34,925 bases of DNA from Bacteroidota bacterium (lineage in GTDB: Bacteria; Bacteroidota; Bacteroidia; Bacteroidales; F082), in contig JAHIUX010000020.1 in NCBI GenBank assembly GCA_018816765.1, positions 1 through 34,925 on the forward strand, given 5' to 3'. Numbering within the stretch: the stretch's first letter is position 1; each line of letters starts with the position of its first letter. A program made the position numbers and the translations under genes. A model generated the notes under the pieces. That model ran no database searches. It saw only the letters and a program-made list of their open reading frames with translations, and was not told the origin of the DNA. Shown here piece after piece: positions 28,505 to 34,925 of the stretch.

Positions 28505-29365
28505 ATGTCTTTAAGCAGAAGAACTTTTTTCAAGGCAATGGGAGCTACGGCTGTTGCCCTTTCTGTGGGCAAGGAACTCAAGGCAGGTCCGGAACCGGAA
28601 GGAGAAGCAACAGAGTTCAACGGCATGCTCTATGATATGGCCATGTGTCGTGGCTGTCACGGTTGTGAATATGACTGTGCCTATGCCCACGAACTGCCCG
28701 AACCCGATATTCCGAAAGAACCGCCTTTCAGGAAAACGGATGAGACAAGAAACACCGTCGTGAATAAGTATGAGACCTCCAAAGGCAAGGTGTTCGTTAA
28801 AACACAATGCATGCATTGTAATCAGCCTGCCTGCGATGCTGCATGCCTGACCCAGGCCATGCATAAAACCGAAGAAGGTCCGGTGATATGGCGTGAAGAT
28901 AAATGCATGGGTTGCCGGTATTGTATGATCTCATGCCCGTTCGATATTCCAAAGTTTGAGTACAAAAGCACCAACCCGCGCATTATAAAATGCGATATGT
29001 GTTTTACCCTGCAACAACAAGGCGAAATCCCTGCCTGTGCATACAACTGCCCTTCAGGTGCGCTGATGTTTGGCAAACGCCGCGAACTGATCGCAGAAGC
29101 CAGAAAACGCATCAATGACAATCCGGAAAAATACGTGGACCATATTTATGGCGAACACGAAGCAGGAGGTACTTCATGGCTTTATCTTTCTCCTGTTCCT
29201 TTCGAAGAACTTGGATTTAATACCCACATCCAAACAAGTTCTTACCCCGGACTTACCAAAGGATTTATCTCCAGTATTGCACCTGTCGACATCTTGCTGC
29301 CGGCACTGCTTCTGGGTGTGTATGAAGCAACGAAAACACGAACCCAAACCGAAGAGGAGGAATAA
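28505..29365 (+). CDS. HybA-like periplasmic 4Fe-4S protein, Tat-exported
   Basis: A 286-residue electron-transfer protein. The N-terminus has a twin-arginine signal (SRRTFFKAMGATAVALSVG). Sixteen Cys in four clusters would bind four [4Fe-4S] centres: CRGCHGCEYDC, CMHCNQPACDAAC, CMGCRYCMISC and CDMC with CAYNC, the order found in HybA/NrfC/DmsB-type subunits. A hydrophobic stretch near the end (APVDILLPALLLGVYEA) may anchor it, as in HybA. It lies 43 bp after the binding-protein fusion and two bases before the NrfD-type gene, so the two subunits likely pair. No hydrogenase or molybdopterin subunit is nearby, so the electron donor or acceptor is unknown. Confidence 0.9.
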   Translation: MSLSRRTFFKAMGATAVALSVGKELKAGPEPEGEATEFNGMLYDMAMCRGCHGCEYDCAYAHELPEPDIPKEPPFRKTDETRNTVVNKYETSKGKVFVKTQCMHCNQPACDAACLTQAMHKTEEGPVIWREDKCMGCRYCMISCPFDIPKFEYKSTNPRIIKCDMCFTLQQQGEIPACAYNCPSGALMFGKRRELIAEARKRINDNPEKYVDHIYGEHEAGGTSWLYLSPVPFEELGFNTHIQTSSYPGLTKGFISSIAPVDILLPALLLGVYEATKTRTQTEEEE

Positions 29366-29367
29366 GC

Positions 29368-30597
29368 ATGAACAAATTAGTACAACCGCTGTACCTTGAT
29401 AACCAGGAAAATAAAACCTGGAAATTCATCCTGAATGAACTTAAACCAAAAGGAAAGATTTTTTCTCCCTTTAACATCATTAGCTTCCCTGTAATCGTCA
29501 CAGGGCTAATAATCATGTACATCAGGTTTACCCAGGGCATCGGCTCAGTTACAAACCTAAGTCAGGATATCCCCTGGGGACTTTGGATTGGCTTCGATGT
29601 AGTTACGGGCGTTGCCTTTGCAGGAGGGGCCTATGTGCTTGTCTTTATGGTGAATATCCTTAACCTGAAGCAATATAAGCCCATTCTCAGGGTCACTGTG
29701 CTCAATGGCTTCCTGGCTTACCTTTTTTATTCAGGCGCCTTGCTGCTTGATCTGGGCCGCCCGCTTAAAATTGTCAACGTCATCATTGGGAATAATTTTG
29801 GCGTTAGCTCTGTGCTGTTTTTGGTTGGCTGGCATTTTCTTCTGTATATGCTGGCACTGCTCCTCGAGTTTTCTCCTGCAATTGCCGAATGGCTCAATGC
29901 AAAGAAATTGCGTAAGGTGCTGAGTGGACTTACCATGGGGGCGGTGATCTTCGGGATTACGCTTTCGGTTTTGCACCAATCAGGCATCGGGGCACTTTAC
30001 CTGATGGCAAAGGATAAGATTCACCCACTATGGTATAGCGAATACCTGCCCTTGTTGTTTGTGGTTTCAAGCATCTTCGCCGGAATTTCGCTCGTTATCA
30101 TGGAAGGTTCGATCAGCCAGCGGGTTTTTGCTCATCAGCTGGACAAAGACAGCCACAAAACACACGACAACATTCTTGTCGGACTGGCAAAAATATGTGC
30201 TGCAGGAATGTTTGCCTACCTGGCCCTGTTGGTGATTGTTTTTGTTCATGGCAAGGACTGGCAATACCTTTCATCGCCCATGGGCTCATGGTATCTGCTT
30301 GAGGTGATCGGCTTCGTGCTGATTCCAATGGGGCTGTTCTATTACAGCTACCGGCGCCGGAAAGTAGGCCTCATCAAAATGGCTTCCATTATTACTTTAC
30401 TGGGCATTATGCTCAACAGGATGAACATCTCGATCATCTGCTTTAAGTGGGATGCAGCCGAAAGGTATGTGCCCAGCTGGCAGGAGTTTGTGGTGACACT
30501 TACAATTATCTTCATCGAAATTTGGGTGTTCCGTTGGATTGTCAGGCGTATGCCGGTATTGCGTAAGTCGCCCGAATGGGTTCGTGGCGATCATTAA
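29368..30597 (+). CDS. HybB/NrfD family quinone-reactive membrane subunit
   Basis: A 409-residue integral membrane protein with about ten helices, expected to exchange electrons between the membrane quinone pool and the HybA-like protein. The segment DIPWGLWIGFDVVTGVAFAG near residue 70 and LHQSGIGALYLMAKDKIHPLWYSEYLP in the middle are typical of HybB-type NrfD proteins. The start ATG at 29368 lies two bases after the preceding stop, which indicates tight coupling. It could contribute to proton movement, as proposed for this family, but that is inference. Confidence 0.9.
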   Translation: MNKLVQPLYLDNQENKTWKFILNELKPKGKIFSPFNIISFPVIVTGLIIMYIRFTQGIGSVTNLSQDIPWGLWIGFDVVTGVAFAGGAYVLVFMVNILNLKQYKPILRVTVLNGFLAYLFYSGALLLDLGRPLKIVNVIIGNNFGVSSVLFLVGWHFLLYMLALLLEFSPAIAEWLNAKKLRKVLSGLTMGAVIFGITLSVLHQSGIGALYLMAKDKIHPLWYSEYLPLLFVVSSIFAGISLVIMEGSISQRVFAHQLDKDSHKTHDNILVGLAKICAAGMFAYLALLVIVFVHGKDWQYLSSPMGSWYLLEVIGFVLIPMGLFYYSYRRRKVGLIKMASIITLLGIMLNRMNISIICFKWDAAERYVPSWQEFVVTLTIIFIEIWVFRWIVRRMPVLRKSPEWVRGDH

Positions 30598-30693
30598 CAG
30601 CATTTTGCCCGGAAGAATAACATGTCAGTGGTGGTCAGCCATCCTGGGATGCTTCCGGACCAGGATTAGTCGTAAACCTTAAAACAAAATAGT

Positions 30694-31413
30694 ATGGAAA
30701 CATTTCATTATTACAATATGTTCGAAACCAAGGGAATCGAATATTTGCTGACCATTGCTTTCTTTGTGCTGCTGATCCCTTTCTGGCTGATCCTCAATAA
30801 AAGGGTGGCCATAGCCAAAGGCATTCAGTATGCCCTCGGGGTGTTATCCATGGGAAGACTGTATATTCCCCAGGGAATTTTTTATAGTCCACAGCACACA
30901 TGGACTTACCTGAGAAAGTCGGGCATGGCAAGGGTCGGTATCGATGACCTGATACTCCGCATTACTGGCCAGATAAGCATCAGGGAACTGAAAACAACTG
31001 GTGATAAGGTGCAAAAGGGCGAGCAAGTTGCTGAGATTGCCCAGGACGGCAAGCTGCTGAAGGTGTTTTCGCCCATATCCGGAACGCTTGTTTCTGTCAA
31101 CGGACTTTCAGGCGAGCAACAACAGAACCTGCTGGAAGATCCCTATGGAAAAGGCTGGCTTTTTGAAATTAAACCAAGCAAATGGAAACAGGAAACACAA
31201 GCGTATTATCTTGCTGAAGAGGCTGTTAACTGGACTGCAGCTGAGCTTGTCCGCTTTAAGGATTTTCTGGCAGGGTCACTTGAAAAGCACGAAGGCATGC
31301 CTTCTATGATGGCCTTGCAGGATGGTGGTGAATTGCGCGAACACCTTTTGGCCGATCTGCCCAAAGGGGTGTGGGATGACTTTCAACAGCAATTTATGTC
31401 AGAGAAACAATAA
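30694..31413 (+). CDS. Second membrane-anchored glycine-cleavage-H-like protein
   Basis: A 239-residue protein. After a short N-terminus one hydrophobic helix (about 17-34, YLLTIAFFVLLIPFWLIL) is followed by NKRVAIAKG, so the rest faces the cytoplasm. Residues about 65-165 repeat the H-like domain of the protein at 26815: FYSPQHTWTYL, ARVGIDD, KGEQVAEIAQDGK with Lys120, and SPISGTLVSVN. The C-terminal part has GWLFEIKPSKWK, RFKDFLAGSL, LQDGGELREHLLADL and VWDDFQQQF, closely matching its paralogue. It lacks the binding-protein domain. A gap of 96 bp separates it from the NrfD gene and holds a 7-bp stem (ATCCTGG at 30641, CCAGGAT at 30660). Family by motif; function unknown. Confidence 0.8.
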   Translation: METFHYYNMFETKGIEYLLTIAFFVLLIPFWLILNKRVAIAKGIQYALGVLSMGRLYIPQGIFYSPQHTWTYLRKSGMARVGIDDLILRITGQISIRELKTTGDKVQKGEQVAEIAQDGKLLKVFSPISGTLVSVNGLSGEQQQNLLEDPYGKGWLFEIKPSKWKQETQAYYLAEEAVNWTAAELVRFKDFLAGSLEKHEGMPSMMALQDGGELREHLLADLPKGVWDDFQQQFMSEKQ

Positions 31414-31501
31414 ATGACTGGCTATTGCTGGTAACTGTTGAATATTTGCTAAATTGCATGGCTTATCGGAACAGGGTATGATGTTATGTAAATGAGATAA
31501 A

Positions 31502-31561
31502 CAGGGGCATTGTCCCTGAATGAATCAGTCTCTGCCGGTCATGCCGGTGCAGGCTGATTCA
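31502..31561 (+). other. Two inverted repeats in the gap before the sensor kinase
   Basis: CAGGG/CCCTG (31502-31518) and TGAATCAG/CTGATTCA (31521-31561), the latter enclosing a GC-rich inner stem. No T-tract follows, so these are leader structures rather than a clear terminator. TGTTGAA, the heptamer seen upstream of the cluster, also occurs at 31436. Confidence 0.4.
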
Positions 31562-31580
31562 GGTATTTAAATCAAGCCGG

Positions 31581-31587
31581 AAGGAGG
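31581..31587 (+). promoter_or_regulatory. Strong Shine-Dalgarno for the sensor kinase
   Basis: AAGGAGG lies six bases before ATG at 31594. Most genes here lack such a site, as is usual in Bacteroidetes, so it is notable and supports this start. Confidence 0.65.
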
Positions 31588-31593
31588 CACGCA

Positions 31594-33273
31594 ATGAAAC
31601 CTGCAGCAGAAGGGTTTTCCAGTAAGAAGATTGGGAAGTCGCTGATCATCCATTACCTGAAATTTCATTCGTCAATTTACAGCCGGGTTATCCTGATCAT
31701 TGCCTTGTTGTCGGTGTTTCTGCTGATCTCATTCAGTGTCATTTTCAGTTCGGTCAACGAAAAATACCTTAACAGCATCATTCATCAGAATGGGCGCAAT
31801 ATTGGCTCCATTGTCGAAGGCGCATTGTATCATTCGATGCTCAGAAACGACAAGAGCGAACTGCACAATACCCTCGATATCATCAATTCGCTGTCAGGTA
31901 TCGATGAGGTGAATCTTTATGATAACAATGACAGCCTTGTGTATTCGTCTTACGCAGCCGATGCCACCCGCAAGAACAATCCCGATTGCATAAAATGTCA
32001 CCGCAACCTGAATGCCTTGTTCTCCTGGCCCGACAAAACCTACCGCATCATCAACGTGAAGAGTGCCTGCAGCATGTATGCTCAGGAAAACAAAGACCGT
32101 TTTTTGCTTATCCGAAGCAAGATTATGAATGAGCGTTCCTGTTACACCAATGCCTGCCACGCCCATGGTGAGGACGACATCATGCTTGGTTCGCTGATTA
32201 TTAAGATGCCGCTGGCCGAGTTTGATAAGGCAGTAGATCAGTCAAGCACCCGGTATTTCGTTTTTGCCATATTGGCAACGGTATTGCTGTCATCGCTTTT
32301 GGTGGTGTTTACCCGAAAAAACATCAAAAAACCTTTGCACGACCTGGTCGATGCCAGTATGGCTGTGACACGGGGCGACAGGGACAAGCGGCTGAATACA
32401 AAACACAACCAGCTCGATGATATGCGGATGGTTTCGCTGGCGTTTAACCAAATGCTCGATAAACTGCAGGCTGCCAACACCGAACTCGAAAACTGGTCGA
32501 AACAACTTGAATACAAGGTGCAAAAGAAATCTGAAGAGCTTAGTTCGGTACAAAATGAACTGATTCAGATCGAACGGATCGCTTCGCTCGGGAAATTGTC
32601 GGCTTCAGTGGCTCACGAGCTTAATAATCCCCTGTCGGGAATACTTGTATATGCTAAACTGATAAGTAAACAACTGGCTCACAAGGACCTGGATGAAACC
32701 AGGAAAGAGACCATGCTCAAACACCTGAAGCTGATTGAAAACGAGACTAAGCGCTGCGGCGATATTGTCAGGGGATTGCTTGATTTTTCGCGAAAAGACC
32801 AGAGCGACTACGAACCAAGCCACCTTCACGATGTGTTGAGGGAGACCTATGAACTGATGAATCATCAGATGAAGATTGCCGGACTTGGATTTATTTTGCA
32901 TAACACGGCCAGGGAAGACCTCATTTCGTGCAGCCCCAACCAGATGAAACAGGCCTGTGTGGCGTTGTTGGTGAATGCCGTGGAAGCTGTGGGGCCGAAT
33001 GGCGAAATAGTGATGAAAACCTCCAACCCCGATGAGCAGTCCGTTAAACTCGAAATAATTGATGATGGTAAAGGCATTGCCCCTGAAAACATGCCCCATA
33101 TCTTTGAACCTTTCTTCTCGACCAAGCATGAAGCCAGCGGCATTGGGCTTGGCCTTGCCATCGTGCATGGGATCGTTCAAAGCCACAAGGGCTCCATCAA
33201 TGTTGTCTCTGAGCCGGGAAAGGGAACCACCATTGCCATCACGATACCACTCATCAGAAATAAGGAAGATTAG
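31594..33273 (+). CDS. Membrane sensor histidine kinase with periplasmic haem-c-like motifs
   Basis: A 559-residue NtrB-like kinase. A first helix (about 32-56) and a second (about 213-236) enclose a periplasmic sensor domain. This contains CIKCH (Cys132, Cys135, His136), a canonical haem c attachment motif, and CYTNACHAHG (Cys183, Cys188, His189), a Cx4CH variant seen with CxxCH in some redox-sensing kinases I recall from Deltaproteobacteria. Then come HAMP, a coiled coil, an intact H-box (SVAHELNNPLSG) and an ATPase domain (VNAVEAVG, IDDGKGIAPENM, GIGLGLAIVHGIV). The stop is two bases before the start of the regulator, so they form a pair. It likely senses redox state or a haem ligand for the upstream redox genes. 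Confidence 0.9.
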   Translation: MKPAAEGFSSKKIGKSLIIHYLKFHSSIYSRVILIIALLSVFLLISFSVIFSSVNEKYLNSIIHQNGRNIGSIVEGALYHSMLRNDKSELHNTLDIINSLSGIDEVNLYDNNDSLVYSSYAADATRKNNPDCIKCHRNLNALFSWPDKTYRIINVKSACSMYAQENKDRFLLIRSKIMNERSCYTNACHAHGEDDIMLGSLIIKMPLAEFDKAVDQSSTRYFVFAILATVLLSSLLVVFTRKNIKKPLHDLVDASMAVTRGDRDKRLNTKHNQLDDMRMVSLAFNQMLDKLQAANTELENWSKQLEYKVQKKSEELSSVQNELIQIERIASLGKLSASVAHELNNPLSGILVYAKLISKQLAHKDLDETRKETMLKHLKLIENETKRCGDIVRGLLDFSRKDQSDYEPSHLHDVLRETYELMNHQMKIAGLGFILHNTAREDLISCSPNQMKQACVALLVNAVEAVGPNGEIVMKTSNPDEQSVKLEIIDDGKGIAPENMPHIFEPFFSTKHEASGIGLGLAIVHGIVQSHKGSINVVSEPGKGTTIAITIPLIRNKED

Positions 33274-33275
33274 CC

Positions 33276-34622
33276 ATGATAAAGACAATTTCACTGCTCA
33301 TCGTCGACGATGAGGAATCTGTAAGGGATTCACTCCTCAACTGGTTTGTTGAGGATGGCTATCAGGTAGCCTGCGCCGAAAACGCAAAAATGGCGCTGAG
33401 TATGCTCGAAAACAGTCACTATGATATTGTGCTTGCCGACATCAAAATGCCGGGTATGGATGGATTGGAAATGCTGAAGCGGATTAAAACCATCAACAAA
33501 GAAACCATCGTGATCATCATGACGGCTTTCGCTACGGTGGATACAGCCGTACAGGCACTTAAAGACGGCGCTTTCGATTATGTCACCAAGCCTTTCGATC
33601 CTGACGACCTATCGCACCTCATCCGCAATGCAAGCAAGCAGATCAGCCTTGCTGTTGAGAATGAAACCCTGCGCAACAAGTTAAGTTCACTCGAACATGT
33701 CGAAGACCTCATTGGCAGCAGCCAGGCCATGCAGTCGGTCCTGAAAGAAGTCGAACGCGTCGCTCCAAGCAATGCTTCGGTGATCATTACAGGTGAAAGT
33801 GGTACAGGTAAAGAGCTGATTGCCCGTGCTATTCATGCCAATTCACCCCGCAGGTTTTTCCCGATGGTCAGTGTCCATTGTGGAGCCTTATCAGAAAGCC
33901 TGCTCGAAAGCGAACTCTTTGGTCACGAAAAAGGCGCTTTTACCGGAGCGGTATACAACCGAAAAGGCCGTTTTGAAATGGCCGACAGCGGGACGATTTT
34001 TTTAGACGAAATAGCCACTATTTCCACCAAAATGCAAATCGAGCTGCTGCGTGTGCTCGAGTCCAAGAGCTTTATGCGGGTTGGTGGGAACAAACTCATC
34101 ACCTCCGATTTCAGGGTGATCTGCGCCAGCAACCGCGACCTGAAAAAGATGGTTGAACACGGGAGTTTCCGCGAAGACCTTTATTACCGGCTTAATGTGG
34201 TTAACATTACCATTCCGCCGCTGCGCGAACGCATCGAGGATATTCCCGCCCTGGTCGATTATTTCATAAAAAAATACTGCATTTCAATGAGCCGGTCGGT
34301 GTTGCCGATTGAGGCTGCTGCCATGAAACGCCTTCAGGAGTTTGACTTTCCGGGTAATGTGCGCGAACTCGAAAATATGATCGAAAGGGCAATTGTTGTT
34401 GGCAATGGCAAAGAAATCAGGGTGAAAGACCTTCCGCTTGGTAAGGAAATCACCACGAGCCATGTCGAAAGCCTTGATGAACAGGAAAAAAGGCATATTC
34501 AATTGATTCTGAACAAATATGCCTGGAATATCTCCCGGGCAGCTAAAGCCTTGCAGGTTGATCGGGTAACCTTATACAACAAAATCAGGAAGTTTGGTTT
34601 AAAACAAGACGGCAAGGCCTGA
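33276..34622 (+). CDS. Sigma-54-dependent response regulator, NtrC family
   Basis: A 448-residue activator. The receiver (1-120) has VDDEES and the acceptor Asp in ADIKMPGMDG. The AAA+ domain has GESGTGKELIARAIH, an intact sigma-54 loop GAFTGA, Walker B GTIFLDEI and PPLRERIEDIP. The Fis-type helix-turn-helix is complete at the end (NISRAAKALQVDRVTLYNKI). It should bind dyads upstream of a -24/-12 promoter, which exists in front of the first gene of the cluster (26733). Its cognate kinase is the preceding gene, two bases away. Confidence 0.94.
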   Translation: MIKTISLLIVDDEESVRDSLLNWFVEDGYQVACAENAKMALSMLENSHYDIVLADIKMPGMDGLEMLKRIKTINKETIVIIMTAFATVDTAVQALKDGAFDYVTKPFDPDDLSHLIRNASKQISLAVENETLRNKLSSLEHVEDLIGSSQAMQSVLKEVERVAPSNASVIITGESGTGKELIARAIHANSPRRFFPMVSVHCGALSESLLESELFGHEKGAFTGAVYNRKGRFEMADSGTIFLDEIATISTKMQIELLRVLESKSFMRVGGNKLITSDFRVICASNRDLKKMVEHGSFREDLYYRLNVVNITIPPLRERIEDIPALVDYFIKKYCISMSRSVLPIEAAAMKRLQEFDFPGNVRELENMIERAIVVGNGKEIRVKDLPLGKEITTSHVESLDEQEKRHIQLILNKYAWNISRAAKALQVDRVTLYNKIRKFGLKQDGKA

Positions 34623-34631
34623 TGGCCTTTT
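34614..34631 (+). terminator. Probable terminator of the redox cluster
   Basis: AAGGCC, loop TGAT, GGCCTT, with TTTT at 34628-34631; the stop codon of the regulator sits in the loop. The T-run is short, so strength is uncertain. Confidence 0.5.
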
Positions 34632-34672
34632 CGTGATATCCTCCTGATGAGGGCAGGTCAAAACACCATGGC

Positions 34673-34925
34673 ATGAGTTTGCATAAGATTACATTGGTAT
34701 CCCTGGGCTACTTCGATCGCAAAATGCTCGAACAGGTGGCCAAAGCTGTGCAGCTGCAATATGGCGTTGAGGTGAGCCTAAGGGAGGAACATGTCGACAT
34801 TAACAAGTATTTTGATGCAGGAAGAAAACAATACAACGGAAACCTGTTGTTGCGCGATATCGACCAACACTATGCCTCAGATGCCCATAAAACCATTGGA
34901 TTGCTTTCGGTAGACCTGTTTATCC
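34673..34925 (+). CDS. Archaemetzincin-like metalloprotease, 3' end cut by window edge
   Basis: The first 84 residues of a small protein starting MSLHKITLVSLGYFDRKMLE. The segments YFDAGRKQYNGNLLLRDI and HKTIGLLSVDLFI match the conserved N-terminal half of archaemetzincins, which are zinc proteases of about 180-200 residues. The zinc motif (HExxHxxGxxHC) would lie downstream, so the call rests on the N-terminal pattern alone. It follows the regulator by 50 bp and a probable terminator, so membership in the redox operon is uncertain. Confidence 0.7.
   Translation, partial: MSLHKITLVSLGYFDRKMLEQVAKAVQLQYGVEVSLREEHVDINKYFDAGRKQYNGNLLLRDIDQHYASDAHKTIGLLSVDLFI

Noticed and set aside
31536-31552. 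Second sigma-54-like element before the sensor kinase
   Set aside because: GG-N10-GC spacing is present but the -24 and -12 words each have several mismatches, and the match lies in a hairpin.

Overview
The window looks like a chromosomal segment of a Bacteroidota (Bacteroidetes) bacterium, probably an anaerobic or microaerophilic Bacteroidales-like lineage. Evidence: Bacteroidetes-type -7 boxes (TAnnTTTG) precede several genes; two secreted proteins end in type IX secretion (T9SS) sorting domains; the tmRNA encodes the tag GENNYALAA, close to known Bacteroides tags; and gyrB, the TPR protein and the XRE-free small-gene organisation all fit that phylum. I could not run a search, so the taxonomic call rests on these signatures.

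Layout. 1-3.3 kb (minus): a truncated secreted prolyl oligopeptidase and a MATE transporter. 3.4-3.84 kb (plus): RNase P RNA with its own promoter and terminator, divergent from MATE. 3.95-8.7 kb: a 1004-residue TPR protein and an outer-membrane beta-barrel-like protein. 8.85-13.9 kb: gyrB and a secreted GH31 glycosidase. 13.9-20.1 kb (minus): a tightly overlapped run xseA-xseB-xdhC-xdhA-xdhB (exonuclease VII followed by xanthine dehydrogenase and its maturation factor). 20.3-25.7 kb: a hybrid histidine kinase whose phospho-acceptor His is Gln, a T9SS-secreted FG-GAP/VCBS protein (minus), and an orphan NtrC-type regulator with no DNA-binding domain. 25.9-26.5 kb: tmRNA, whose 3' end plus terminator is duplicated 112 bp downstream.

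26.5-34.6 kb is the most unusual part. A candidate sigma-54 promoter with upstream dyads precedes a PstS-like binding protein fused through one membrane helix to a cytosolic glycine-cleavage-H-like (lipoyl/biotinyl-fold) domain, then a Tat-exported HybA-like 4x[4Fe-4S] protein, a HybB/NrfD-like quinone-reactive membrane subunit, and a second membrane-anchored H-like protein. These are followed by a sensor kinase with periplasmic haem-c-like motifs (CxxCH and Cx4CH) and a full-length NtrC-type sigma-54 activator. No molybdopterin, hydrogenase or cytochrome catalytic subunit is present. I infer a redox-sensed, sigma-54-controlled membrane electron-transfer module that uses H-like carrier domains. 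I do not recognise it as a characterised complex.

A partial archaemetzincin-like gene ends the window. I saw no CRISPR array, insertion sequence or tRNA gene.
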